A stretch of 64,000 nucleotides of DNA from assembly GCF_047729875.1 (NCBI RefSeq), contig NZ_CP159826.1:3472001-3536000 (forward strand), written 5' to 3'. The first letter of the stretch is position 1. Every line of letters begins with the position of its first letter. This stretch comes from Marimicrobium sp913061115 (lineage in GTDB: Bacteria; Pseudomonadota; Gammaproteobacteria; Pseudomonadales; Halieaceae). The notes under the pieces were generated by a model. It saw only the letters and a list, made by a program, of their open reading frames with translations. It did no database searches and was not told the DNA's origin. Positions 17,249 to 26,179 of this stretch are shown here, one piece after another. Position numbers and translations under genes: made by a program.

Positions 17249-18178
17249 TCAGCCGCGACTGGCTTTCATGTAAAGAAATTCCAGCGCCAGCGAGGCGCCC
17301 GCCAAGGCGGTCACCTCTGCATGATCGTAGGCGGGTGCTACTTCAACCACATCAAAGCCAACAATATTCAGATCTGCGATGCCACGCAAGATTTGCAATG
17401 CTCTGGAGGTACTCAGTCCACCGACGACCGGCGTACCCGTGCCCGGCGCAAAAGCCGGATCCAAGCAGTCGATATCGAAACTCAGGTAGGCCGGCGTATC
17501 ACCGACCCTAGCCTTGATAGCGTCGATAACCGCCTGCGCCGACTGTTCATTGGCCTGGTCCGCGTTAATAACCTGAAACGCGTGATCGGCGTGATCGTAC
17601 TCGGTCCGTATGCCAACCTGAACGGACCGAGAAGTATCAATGAGGCCCTCCTGCGGTGCTCGATAAAACATGCTGCCATGATCGTATTTTTCATGCGCAG
17701 AGTAAGTATCGGTATGGGCGTCAAAATGTATCAATGCCAGCTTGCCGTGCGCAGCGACGTGTCCGCGCAACAGTGCTAGCGTGACAAAATGATCGCCGCC
17801 CAGGCTAACCAATGTTTTCCCCGCACCAGTAATGCGCGCTGCGTGGGCCTCAACCTGTAACAGCATGTCATCACTATCACCCGCAGAGAATCGTATGTCA
17901 CCATAGTCAATCGCGCGCAGGCGGCTAGCCAGCTGAAAATCCCAGGGCCAGCGTTGCTCCTCCCAGCGCAAGTTGGCGCTGGCCTGACGAATACCATTGG
18001 GACCGCTGCGTGCACCAGCGCGGCCACTCGTGGCCAGATCATAGGGAATGCCCATAACGACTGCGTCCAGAGCGGGCTGGTCGATGTCACGACTGAGGGG
18101 CAACCCCATAAAGCTGAAAACATTGGCGTAGGCGGAATCATCTGCCAAGGGTACAGCGCTCTCTATATCACCACTCAC
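17249..18178 (-). CDS. speB: Agmatinase / ureohydrolase family
   Basis: Binuclear Mn enzyme hydrolysing agmatine to putrescine and urea. Metal-binding motifs are intact: SLGGDHF, FDAHTD and SFDIDCLDPAFAPGTGTP. GTG start at 18178 with a strong AGGAGGT. Guanidinobutyrase or guanidinopropionase are alternatives inside the same family. The divergent gene encodes a SpuC-like aminotransferase that would take the putrescine product, which favours agmatinase. gcdH follows on the same strand. Confidence 0.9.
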   Translation of the reverse strand: MSGDIESAVPLADDSAYANVFSFMGLPLSRDIDQPALDAVVMGIPYDLATSGRAGARSGPNGIRQASANLRWEEQRWPWDFQLASRLRAIDYGDIRFSAGDSDDMLLQVEAHAARITGAGKTLVSLGGDHFVTLALLRGHVAAHGKLALIHFDAHTDTYSAHEKYDHGSMFYRAPQEGLIDTSRSVQVGIRTEYDHADHAFQVINADQANEQSAQAVIDAIKARVGDTPAYLSFDIDCLDPAFAPGTGTPVVGGLSTSRALQILRGIADLNIVGFDVVEVAPAYDHAEVTALAGASLALEFLYMKASRG

Positions 18179-18266
18179 CGGGACCTCCTGATATCCTTGC
18201 GATTATACATGCGTCAAAAAAACTTACTTTAGGCCTGATCTGCGCGCAGCGCTAATATGGCTGACT

Positions 18267-18284
18267 GTCTACGGTGCCGCAGAC
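18267..18284. promoter_or_regulatory. 18-bp dyad in the speB/aminotransferase divergent region (candidate operator)
   Basis: GTCTACGGTGCCGCAGAC reads as GTCTnCGGnnCCGnAGAC, with 14 of 18 positions symmetric. It lies roughly midway between the two divergent starts (18178 and 18357), where a shared regulator of polyamine use would be expected. No regulator gene is adjacent. Confidence 0.4.
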
Positions 18285-18356
18285 TAACACCACTGGCTCT
18301 GCTGTCGTAAGATGATCAGGCAGCGCCATTATAGCGCCCAACGTGAGAATCACAGA

Positions 18357-19724
18357 ATGAATAATGACACCGATACCGCCCGGTTGCGCAAATTGGATCA
18401 GGACCACCACCTGCATCCCTTCACCAATTTGAGCAGACACAGCCAGCAAGGTGGCCGTATCATTTCCCGTGCCGAACATATCTACATCTATGATAGCGAC
18501 GGCAATAAGATGCTAGACGGCATGTCTGGGCTGTGGTGCTGCAATCTAGGCTACAGCCAAACCCTTATAAAAGATGCGATTTATGCGCAGTTACAGGCGC
18601 TGCCTTACTACAATAACTTCTTCCAGTGTGCCAACGAGCCGGCCGTCGAGCTCGCACGCGCTCTGGTGGAAATCACGCCCGCCCAGTTCAGCCATGTTTT
18701 TTTCACCAACTCCGGCTCTGAGGCGAACGACACCAATATTCGACTCGTTCATCGTTACTACAACCTACTGGGTAAGCCAAAAAAAACCCTCATCATCAGC
18801 CGCAAAAATGCGTATCACGGCTCGACCATCGCTGCCACATCACTCGGAGGCATGGGTGCCATGCGCAAGCAGACGCAGGGCCTCGACTACGTCCATCACA
18901 TCAACCAACCCTACTGGTTTGCAGAGGGCGCCGACGAACTGCCTGACGAATATGGCATTCGCGTGGCCCGCGAACTCGAACAGAAAATCGACGAACTGGG
19001 GGAGGACCGAGTCGCCGCCTTTATTGCTGAGCCGGTGCAAGGTGCGGGTGGTGTCATTGTTCCTCCTCAGTCCTATTGGCCCGAGATCAAGCGCATCTGT
19101 AACGAGCGTGACATCCTCCTCATCATGGATGAAGTCATCTGTGGATTCGGTCGCACCGGAAATTGGTTCGGCAGTCAGAGCTATAATCTGGAACCTGACC
19201 TAATGACTTTCGCCAAAGCAGTGACCAATGGCTATATTCCACTGGGCGGCGTGATGGTGGGAGACAGGGTAGCCGAAGTTCTACTCAGCCACTCGGGCGA
19301 GTTCGCACATGGCATGACGTACTCGGGTCACCCCGCTGCCTGCGCTGCAGGTATTGCAACGCTGTCCGTGTTGCGCGAGCGCAACATTATCAAATCGGCG
19401 GCAGACGATATCGCACCGTATTTCCAGCAGCGCCTGCAGACACTGAAGGATCACCCCATCGTGGGCGAAGTGCGTGGTATTGGCATGCTGGGCGCAGTGG
19501 AATTGGTCAGGGACAAACACTCACGGGAGCGGTTAGCGCCGGATGCAGCAGGCGCCGTCTACTGCCGCGACAGAGCTAATGCGACAGGGCTGATGGTGCG
19601 TCAAAGCGGCGATACGATGATCACTGCGCCACCGCTGATCTGCAATCACAGTGAAATAGATTCTCTAGTGAATATGCTAAGCAAAACGCTGGACCAGACT
19701 GCTGAACACTTCAACATTCGATAG
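18357..19724 (+). CDS. Class III aminotransferase, putrescine/omega-amino acid:pyruvate type (SpuC-like)
   Basis: PLP enzyme transferring a terminal amino group to pyruvate. Motifs: MLDGMSGLWCCNLGY, FFTNSGSEANDTNIR, NAYHGSTIAATSLGG, AEPVQGAGGVIVPP, LIMDEVICGFGRTG and PLP lysine in TFAKAVTNGYIPLGG (Lys287 from the chosen start). This matches Pseudomonas SpuC and beta-alanine:pyruvate transaminases. I chose ATG 18357 over an in-frame ATG 45 nt upstream because homologues begin near this point; the RBS (GAGA) is weak. With SpeB it would convert agmatine to putrescine to 4-aminobutanal. Confidence 0.9.
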   Translation: MNNDTDTARLRKLDQDHHLHPFTNLSRHSQQGGRIISRAEHIYIYDSDGNKMLDGMSGLWCCNLGYSQTLIKDAIYAQLQALPYYNNFFQCANEPAVELARALVEITPAQFSHVFFTNSGSEANDTNIRLVHRYYNLLGKPKKTLIISRKNAYHGSTIAATSLGGMGAMRKQTQGLDYVHHINQPYWFAEGADELPDEYGIRVARELEQKIDELGEDRVAAFIAEPVQGAGGVIVPPQSYWPEIKRICNERDILLIMDEVICGFGRTGNWFGSQSYNLEPDLMTFAKAVTNGYIPLGGVMVGDRVAEVLLSHSGEFAHGMTYSGHPAACAAGIATLSVLRERNIIKSAADDIAPYFQQRLQTLKDHPIVGEVRGIGMLGAVELVRDKHSRERLAPDAAGAVYCRDRANATGLMVRQSGDTMITAPPLICNHSEIDSLVNMLSKTLDQTAEHFNIR

Positions 19725-19781
19725 TCACGGGAGCCTCGCAAGACACCTTGGCGCGGATAAACACGGAAACGCCACTGGGGC

Positions 19782-21347
19782 TCAACCGAGAATATCATCC
19801 GCGACAAAGTACTTAGGGTCTTCGATCACATTGACTTCCACGAGGCTGCCGGCCTTGCGCAGTAATTTCCGACACTCTTCGCTCAGATGTACCAGATGCA
19901 GCGTCTTGCCGACGCTAAGATAGCGCTCGGCAAGTGTGTCTATGGCCTCAAGACCGGAGTGGTCGGCCACCCGAGAACGCGCGAAATCGATGACTACATC
20001 ATCATTGTCCTTGGACGGATCAAAGCGCTCCAAAAAAGAGGTCACCGATCCAAAAAATAGCGGGCCGGTAACCGCGTAGACCGTTGAACCCTTATGATCT
20101 TCGCGTGCTTCCACCAGAATATGCTTGGCATGCTCCCAGGCAAAGACCAGTGCAGACACAATAACCCCCACAACAACGGCAATGGCAAGGTCAGTGGCCA
20201 CAGTCACAGCGGACACCAGTAACAGGACCAGCGCATCGCTGCGCGGTACTTTGCGAATCACCCGGAAACTACTCCACTCAAAGGTGCCTATAACCACGAT
20301 GAACATCACACCGATCAGAGCGGCCAGTGGAATTTTTTCAATCAGTGAAGACCCCACCAGAATAAAAAGCAGCAAACACAATGCAGCAGTGATGCCCGAG
20401 AGCCGACCACGACCACCCGAGTTCACATTAATCATGCTTTGGCCAATCATAGCGCAGCCACCCATGCCACCAAACAGACCCGTCGCTGTATTGGCGATGC
20501 CCTGAGCAACACACTCCTTGTTTCCGCGGCCCCTAGTTTCGGTGATTTCATCGACTAGGCGCAGCGTTAACAACGACTCAATCAAGCCAATCGATGCAAG
20601 AATAACCGCATAGGGAAAGATAATGATCAATGTATCGAAACTAAAGGGCACCGAGGGGATATGAAAGCTGGGCAGTCCGCCCTTGATCGAAGCCACATCA
20701 CCGACCACTCGAGTTTCCAGATCTAACCCGAAAACCAATCCGCTGACTACCAGAATAGCCACCAGAGACGACGGCAAAGCCCGCGTATAACGTGGCAGGA
20801 AATGAATAATCGCCATCGTCAGCGCGACCAGCCCCAGCAAGACATGCAATTGCGAACCCTCTATCCAAGAGACATCAAGAATAGATCCCTGCATAAACGT
20901 ATCCTGCAACCAACCCGGTTCTCCGGCCACGCCGAACTGGCCCAGTTGCGCTAGAAAAATCACGATCGCCAAACCGTTCACAAAGCCGAGCATAACCGGG
21001 TAGGGCACCATGCGAATGAATTTCCCCAGCTTTAGGACCCCAGCACTAATCTGCAGGACCCCCATCAACACCACCGTCGCAAACAGGTACTCCACGCCGT
21101 GATCGGCCACTAGCGCTACCATTACCACGGCAAGCGCACCGGTAGCGCCGGAAATCATGCCCGGACGGCCACCAAGACAAGCGGTGATCAAGCCCACCAT
21201 AAACGCGGCATACAGGCCGACCAGCGGCTGAACACCGGCTACAAAGGCAAATGCCACGGCTTCCGGCACCAGCGCCAAAGCCACAGTCAACCCGGACAGG
21301 ATGTCGTTTTTGGCGCTCGCGATTTTGCTCGGCTGAATCTCAAACAT
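19782..21347 (-). CDS. SulP-family anion transporter with STAS domain
   Basis: Inner-membrane SLC26/SulP carrier for sulfate, bicarbonate or a related anion. The 521-residue chain has about 12-14 membrane segments, the SulP signatures GLTVALALVPEAVAFAFVAG near the N-terminus and GGMGGCAMIGQSMIN (SulP consensus), and a C-terminal cytoplasmic STAS domain from ~residue 420 (FDPSKDNDDVVIDFARSRVADHSGLEAI). Substrate is not deducible; marine homologues include bicarbonate transporters (BicA) as well as sulfate permeases. No sulfur-assimilation genes are nearby. RBS is a weak GAG. Confidence 0.92.
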   Translation of the reverse strand: MFEIQPSKIASAKNDILSGLTVALALVPEAVAFAFVAGVQPLVGLYAAFMVGLITACLGGRPGMISGATGALAVVMVALVADHGVEYLFATVVLMGVLQISAGVLKLGKFIRMVPYPVMLGFVNGLAIVIFLAQLGQFGVAGEPGWLQDTFMQGSILDVSWIEGSQLHVLLGLVALTMAIIHFLPRYTRALPSSLVAILVVSGLVFGLDLETRVVGDVASIKGGLPSFHIPSVPFSFDTLIIIFPYAVILASIGLIESLLTLRLVDEITETRGRGNKECVAQGIANTATGLFGGMGGCAMIGQSMINVNSGGRGRLSGITAALCLLLFILVGSSLIEKIPLAALIGVMFIVVIGTFEWSSFRVIRKVPRSDALVLLLVSAVTVATDLAIAVVVGVIVSALVFAWEHAKHILVEAREDHKGSTVYAVTGPLFFGSVTSFLERFDPSKDNDDVVIDFARSRVADHSGLEAIDTLAERYLSVGKTLHLVHLSEECRKLLRKAGSLVEVNVIEDPKYFVADDILG

Positions 21348-21599
21348 CTTTATTTCTCGTCAACAGGAAGCGCCCACCCGAATGATAGGGCAAGGAACTG
21401 GATCAAATAACTGGACCAATCGGCGAAGGTGTTCTTGTTATGCGACCACAGGAGGGGACGGCATTCTAGTGGATGGACCTAGGCAGTACAATCGCAGGGA
21501 GGCTGACTGTGAAGATGTCACAATTTGCCTACTAGCACCTATAATCGGCTGACAAGTCCATAATTAGTACATCTCCCCTTATTTAACGAGGAATGCAGA

Positions 21600-22181
21600 A
21601 TGAGCGAACGCCAGGTACTCAATAAAAAGAATCTCGGAATAACCGCTGGCCTGCCGTTAAAGGCCAGCGAAGGTAGCATTGAAGAACTGCGCAACGATAT
21701 TCAACGACTAATGGACATTGAGGCTATTAAGCAGCTTAAACACGCATACTTCCGCTGCGTAGACACCGCAAACCTCGAAGAGTTAGCCACCCTGTTTCAC
21801 AACGACGTCACTGTGCATTTTCGCGGTGGTAACTACGAGTGGAAACTTCAGGGCAAGCATGAGTATGTCGCCAGCATCGGTCAGTCTTTCACCACCGAAG
21901 CCGTAGGGCAACACAACGCGCACCACCCGGAGATCCAAATCTTAAGTGACACCGAGGCCACAGCTCTTTGGTACCTCGCAGACAATATGTGGATTCTCAA
22001 CCACAATTTCAAAACCCACGGCACCGCACTCTACTGGGATCGCTATCTGAAAGTGGATGGCAGGTGGCTGATCAAAGACACCAACTACGAGCGTATCTAC
22101 GAGATCAATGACGCGTTGGAAGAGCGGCCCAAATTCAGCTCACATTATCTGGGCGTGCACGGCACTAAGCCACAGACCTAA
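21600..22181 (+). CDS. SnoaL-like / NTF2-fold protein
   Basis: A 193-residue cytoplasmic protein with an NTF2-like cone: LMDIEAIKQLKHAYFRCVDTANLEELATLFHNDVTVHFRGG is the typical SnoaL_4 opening, followed by beta strands ending in DRYLKVDGRWLIKDTNYERI. Members act as small-molecule isomerases, dehydratases or cyclases, or have no known activity. RBS GAGG lies 8 nt from the ATG. It stands alone, ending in a good terminator before convergent glpD. Such proteins often accompany steroid or aromatic catabolism genes in these bacteria, but nothing here fixes a substrate. Confidence 0.75.
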   Translation: MSERQVLNKKNLGITAGLPLKASEGSIEELRNDIQRLMDIEAIKQLKHAYFRCVDTANLEELATLFHNDVTVHFRGGNYEWKLQGKHEYVASIGQSFTTEAVGQHNAHHPEIQILSDTEATALWYLADNMWILNHNFKTHGTALYWDRYLKVDGRWLIKDTNYERIYEINDALEERPKFSSHYLGVHGTKPQT

Positions 22182-22205
22182 AGTCGACTGAGCCAAAGAT
22201 ACTCA

Positions 22206-22231
22206 GGCCACTTCAGTGGCCGCTTTTATTT
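22206..22231 (+). terminator. Rho-independent terminator after the SnoaL-like gene
   Basis: GGCCACTTCAGTGGCC forms a 6-7 bp perfect stem with a small loop, followed by GCTTTTATTT. It lies 25 nt past the stop, and its T-run overlaps the antisense stop codon of convergent glpD. Confidence 0.8.
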
Positions 22232-23839
22232 GGACCCGGGGTTGAGATACTCATGCAGACGCACTGCAGATTGTTGCCCGAATAAAATATCACAGGCCTC
22301 ATGCAGGCCCGGAGCACCGGCGATATCTTCACGGCGCACAACCTGCTCTATTTTGGATCGACGACGCATAAAGTCCTCTAGTGTGACAATCATCTCCCGG
22401 CGGGCAGCCAACTCAATTTCGCAACGCGTGTATTCTGCATTCTCAATTAACAGTGCGGCACTACTTTCGTCTTCGCGAATACGCTCAAGCAAACCAAAAG
22501 CACTTTCGGCATAGCGACGCCAGAAGCGTTCGGATAATGGCTCCGAAGATGAAGGATCCGTCAGCGCATCCAAGTCCATCAGCTTTGCCTGCAACATGAA
22601 TTCATCCCGCAGTTCCGCTCCAGGCTCGCCGTACCATCGATTGCCTGCCTGAGGCACAGCCACACCCAAGCGCTCGACCCACGCCGCCACCTCGTCCCCC
22701 ACATTGAGGCAGTCGGTTAATTTGCCGCCGAAGATACTCAAGTGCCGGTGTGCTTCATCCACTTCGATAACATGCTTGCGTGACAGCTGCACCCAATCAG
22801 CCTCTCCACTCTCCCCCTTGATAGCCAGTGGCCGCACACTCGCCCGTTCGGCTATTATGCTCGCTCTGGTGAGCGGCTGATCAAGGTTCAGTAATACGTT
22901 GGTATTTTCCAACAAAAAATCGCGATCTTCATCGGTCACCTCGACGTCAGGAGAATAGACCTGAGTATCCGTTGTACCGATACACGTTTTCGGTCCCATA
23001 GGAATCAGAAAGAACATCCGCCCATCGCTGGCAAAGAACGTCAGCACCCTTGGGCTGTCGGTGATCTGATCAACAATCAGATGGACACCCTTTGAAAACA
23101 GATGGTGATACTGCGTCTGTTGGGCCTCGATACGGTTTTGCGCATCCACCCAAGGGCCACAGGCGTTTATCACAAGCTTTGAGCGTATTTCGAATTGCGC
23201 TCCAGTAGTCATTTCCCGCGCACGAGTCACCCACTGCCCTTCCTCTCGACGAGAGCTTACGGACTCCACATAGTTAGCGGCGATGCATCCGAAGTTTAAA
23301 CTCTTGCGAATGAAGTTGAAGACGAAGCGGGCGTCATTGTCGTACAGATAACAGTCAGAGTATTCCAGACCGCCCGTCGCTTTGCTGGTGTCAATCACAG
23401 GCTCTGCAGCCCTGATACCACGCGCGCTAATGTAGCGCGGTGCCCGGGTGGCAAACCGCCCCATAAGCCAATACAACACACTACCAAGGTAAATGAAAAA
23501 TGGCGGAAAGCGAAAACCGCGCTGGATAGTAGTTAGAAAGCGAATCTCTTTCACCGTGGATGGGTATGCGCGCATTAATCGGTTGCGCGATTTACACAGT
23601 TTGTTGACCAGAAAAAACTCCAGGCTCTCAAGGTACTTGATGCCACCCCAGGCCAGGTTAGAAGAGTTGGAACTCACACCGCCGCCAAAATCGCCCCGGT
23701 CAATCAAGGCAACCCGTACACCTCTGCCCGCCAAAGATGCAGCGCTAACAGCGCCATTAACACCGCCTCCAACGATCAGCACGTCAAAGGGCTGCTCGGC
23801 GAGTTTTTTCACATTATTGTCGCGCAGTGTGACTGGCAT
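22226..23839 (-). CDS. glpD: Aerobic glycerol-3-phosphate dehydrogenase
   Basis: Membrane-associated FAD enzyme oxidising sn-glycerol-3-phosphate to dihydroxyacetone phosphate and reducing ubiquinone. N-terminal FAD site FDVLIVGGGVNGAVSAASLAGRG and conserved blocks SSNSSNLAWGGIKYLE, KLVINACGPWVD, GVHLIVDQ, FFLIPMGPKTCIGTTDT and IFGGKLTDCLN are all present. Length 537 is near the family norm, and the C-terminal domain is rather divergent. GGAG sits 9 nt before the ATG. It performs the reverse carbon flow to GpsA at 12 kb. Confidence 0.93.
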   Translation of the reverse strand: MPVTLRDNNVKKLAEQPFDVLIVGGGVNGAVSAASLAGRGVRVALIDRGDFGGGVSSNSSNLAWGGIKYLESLEFFLVNKLCKSRNRLMRAYPSTVKEIRFLTTIQRGFRFPPFFIYLGSVLYWLMGRFATRAPRYISARGIRAAEPVIDTSKATGGLEYSDCYLYDNDARFVFNFIRKSLNFGCIAANYVESVSSRREEGQWVTRAREMTTGAQFEIRSKLVINACGPWVDAQNRIEAQQTQYHHLFSKGVHLIVDQITDSPRVLTFFASDGRMFFLIPMGPKTCIGTTDTQVYSPDVEVTDEDRDFLLENTNVLLNLDQPLTRASIIAERASVRPLAIKGESGEADWVQLSRKHVIEVDEAHRHLSIFGGKLTDCLNVGDEVAAWVERLGVAVPQAGNRWYGEPGAELRDEFMLQAKLMDLDALTDPSSSEPLSERFWRRYAESAFGLLERIREDESSAALLIENAEYTRCEIELAARREMIVTLEDFMRRRSKIEQVVRREDIAGAPGLHEACDILFGQQSAVRLHEYLNPGSK

Positions 23840-23895
23840 TTAGCTCAGCTCCATAGTCAAAGTTTTCGGAGATTCTCGCTGCAACCGAATCGACC

Positions 23896-24783
23896 CTATA
23901 ATTTCCAGTAGCGCCGACAAAGAACAATAAAGTTTTTAGCACTGCCACTGAGGTTCTTGCCCACGCGAAAATAAAGTCCCACCTGCTTGTCGATGCGACC
24001 GAAGGATACATCATCCATGATACGAAAATTGGCGCAACTAGGATGCTCCTCTAGCAACTTGCGGTCGATGAAGGTCACACCCATACCCTCTTCTACCATA
24101 TGAATGCGCAGCGGCAGGCTACTCACTTCCCAAACGGTACTGAACTGATCACGCAGCCGCTGGATGGAGGGGCGCAGTTCCGGGTTGTCTAATGCTGAAG
24201 CAATCAGAGGTGTCAGCTTGAGCGCTCCTTCATCTCCATTAATCATTTCCGCATACTGCGGGTGCCTGGGACTCACCACCAAATGGCGCGAGTCTCCATA
24301 AAGAGGAAGTGTTTCAAACGCGACCATATCTTTTTGAAAAGGTCCAAGGCCCAACTCTGCATTGCCCGAGAGCACGGCGGAAATAATACTGCGGGATGGC
24401 ATTTCTGCCACCTTCATTCGAGTATGGGGGTTTTCCTTATAGTACGCGCTGATTAATGCGGGTGCGTCAAAACGATTAACGGAGGCGCTCAGTGCCAAGC
24501 TCAAGGTCTCGGTCTTCCCCTGTTTAAGCTGCACAATATCTTCCAGCGTTTGCTGCTCATCCAACAAAACATCTACCGCATGGTCAAACAGACGTCGGCC
24601 CACGTCGGTCAGCCTGAGCTCTTTGCCGCGCTGCACCAAAGGGGCCTCCAGCTTGAATTCTAGCCCCGCCACAGCCTGACTCACGGCGGACTGACTGATA
24701 TGTAACGCGTCCGCCGCGCGCCTGAAGCCACCTTCTTCTATTACAGCCCGGAAGGCACGCAACTCGCTATTTTCTAATCTCAT
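23896..24783 (-). CDS. LysR-family transcriptional regulator
   Basis: N-terminal winged helix (residues ~1-60: LRAFRAVIEEGGFRRAADALHISQSAVSQAVAGLE) and a C-terminal substrate-binding-like sensor domain; 295 residues, normal for LysR. It is divergent from the citrate-synthase-like gene with 96 nt between starts, the classic LTTR arrangement, and twin 15-bp boxes lie in that gap. It most likely controls that gene and itself. No SD is visible at the start. Effector unknown. Confidence 0.93.
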   Translation of the reverse strand: MRLENSELRAFRAVIEEGGFRRAADALHISQSAVSQAVAGLEFKLEAPLVQRGKELRLTDVGRRLFDHAVDVLLDEQQTLEDIVQLKQGKTETLSLALSASVNRFDAPALISAYYKENPHTRMKVAEMPSRSIISAVLSGNAELGLGPFQKDMVAFETLPLYGDSRHLVVSPRHPQYAEMINGDEGALKLTPLIASALDNPELRPSIQRLRDQFSTVWEVSSLPLRIHMVEEGMGVTFIDRKLLEEHPSCANFRIMDDVSFGRIDKQVGLYFRVGKNLSGSAKNFIVLCRRYWKL

Positions 24784-24798
24784 ATTAGCTATTCTAAT
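24784..24798. promoter_or_regulatory. LysR box 1 (candidate operator)
   Basis: ATTAGCTATTCTAAT, a perfect ATTAG-N5-CTAAT inverted repeat containing a T-N11-A core, directly adjoining the lysR start codon. A near-copy (13/15) begins exactly 30 bp away. Confidence 0.6.
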
Positions 24799-24813
24799 AC
24801 ATTGATAAGTATA

Positions 24814-24828
24814 ATTAACTCTTCTAAT
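24814..24828. promoter_or_regulatory. LysR box 2 (candidate operator)
   Basis: ATTAACTCTTCTAAT differs from box 1 at two positions. It begins 30 bp after box 1, about three helical turns, and lies over the -35 position of the TATAAT at 24843. Confidence 0.6.
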
Positions 24829-24842
24829 TGGCTTGGCAGGCC

Positions 24843-24848
24843 TATAAT
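24843..24848 (+). promoter_or_regulatory. -10 element of the citrate-synthase-like gene
   Basis: Perfect TATAAT 32 nt before the ATG. There is no good -35 hexamer at 16-18 bp spacing; LysR box 2 occupies that place, as expected for an activator-dependent promoter. Confidence 0.55.
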
Positions 24849-24879
24849 GCGAAATATTACCACTTTCGAGTAAACGCGC

Positions 24880-26016
24880 ATGCCTTCTGAAGAACCCATT
24901 TTTTCAACTGATTTAGCCGGAATTATTGTCGGAGAAACGACAATATCGGACGTGCAGGGCGAAATCGGCCTGCTCAGTTATCGCGGTATCGACATAAATG
25001 ATATGGTCGGAGTGCCCTTTCTGCATGTGGTCTGGATGGTGCTGTTCGGAGAATGGCCCACCGAGCAGCAGAAAAGTCAGCTGAAGGCATTTATGTGCCG
25101 CCATTCTCACCTTAGCCGCACCGAAATCGACCTTTTGCAGCAGGTTCCAAACGGTATTCACCCAATGTTGATGCTGCAAGGATTAGTGCCACTACTCACT
25201 CTGCCTGAGGAAGAGACGCTAGAGATCGGCCAGGACGCTGAACAGGGTCTGTTTCTGGCCGCGAAAATTTCTGCACTGGTCGCCGCCCGCCATCGCCTGT
25301 CCCAGAACAAAGTGATCCTGCAACCGGTGCCCGGAAAACTGTTCCATGAAAACTTTTTAACCATGCTACACGGCACTGCCCCGAGCAAGGAACAAGTGCG
25401 TATGCTAGATGCTGCCCAGATATTACAAATGGAACACAGTTACAACTGCGGTACCTTTGCCGGTCGCGTCTGCGCCAGCACCCTCGCACCGATCCAGTCT
25501 TGCATATCAGCCTCTATCGGTACGTTATTCGGTAAATTACACGGCGGCGCCGATCAGGCCGCACTGGAAATGGCCATCGCAATCGGCAGCCCTGAGAAGG
25601 CTGATGCCTATGTCAAAGAGTGCCTCGCGAACAAAGTCAAAATCATGGGCATGGGCCACCGTGAATACCGCACTGTTGATCCCCGCGCCAAGATCCTCAA
25701 GCCGATGGCCGTAGAACTGTGCAAGGATGAAGAGAGCAAAAACCTACTGGCCACGCTGGTCGCGGTAGAGGAGGCCTGCCAGCGCGAATTTGCCAACAAG
25801 GACAAGGAAATCTGGGCCAATGTGGAGTTCTACAAGGGCGCGGTGTTTCACAGCCTCGGTATTTCCGCCCCCAATTTCACCGCTATGTTCGCCATGTCGC
25901 GCGTCTATGGCTATATCGCCCACTTCCTGGAATTCCGCCGCGATAGTCGTCTCATTCGACCGCGCGCACGCTACACCGGCCCTGCTGTTAACCCACGAAA
26001 AAAATCCGCCGCCTAA
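24880..26016 (+). CDS. Citrate synthase family protein (citrate/2-methylcitrate synthase-like)
   Basis: Condenses an acyl-CoA with a 2-oxoacid such as oxaloacetate. The 378-residue chain fits the short citrate/methylcitrate synthase type. Visible motifs: YRGIDINDM, PNGIHPMLML, GKLHGGADQAALEM (catalytic His), MGMGHREYRTVDPRA (catalytic His), and ANVEFYKGAVFHSLG, where the usual catalytic Asp of NVDFY is Glu316. The C-terminal RPRARYTGP carries the conserved arginine. Control by the divergent LysR suggests a specialised, inducible role rather than the housekeeping TCA enzyme. Which 2-oxoacid/acyl-CoA pair is used cannot be decided here. Confidence 0.85.
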   Translation: MPSEEPIFSTDLAGIIVGETTISDVQGEIGLLSYRGIDINDMVGVPFLHVVWMVLFGEWPTEQQKSQLKAFMCRHSHLSRTEIDLLQQVPNGIHPMLMLQGLVPLLTLPEEETLEIGQDAEQGLFLAAKISALVAARHRLSQNKVILQPVPGKLFHENFLTMLHGTAPSKEQVRMLDAAQILQMEHSYNCGTFAGRVCASTLAPIQSCISASIGTLFGKLHGGADQAALEMAIAIGSPEKADAYVKECLANKVKIMGMGHREYRTVDPRAKILKPMAVELCKDEESKNLLATLVAVEEACQREFANKDKEIWANVEFYKGAVFHSLGISAPNFTAMFAMSRVYGYIAHFLEFRRDSRLIRPRARYTGPAVNPRKKSAA

Positions 26017-26179
26017 ACCGACAGCGGTGCCGCCGCTACCGGTGGCACCTCACCCTCTGTGATACAAAACGATGTCATCGCAACGACTTGCGGAAACCTT
26101 ATGGTTGCTCGTGTTTAGTGTCATAATGCTTACCACTGACACCGAGCGCTTCTGCACGTTTTTGGATTGAACCGACCCT

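Noticed and set aside
17135..17779. 214-codon + strand frame across the gcdH/speB junction
   Set aside because: Runs antisense to two well-identified enzymes and spans their gap; no domain seen.
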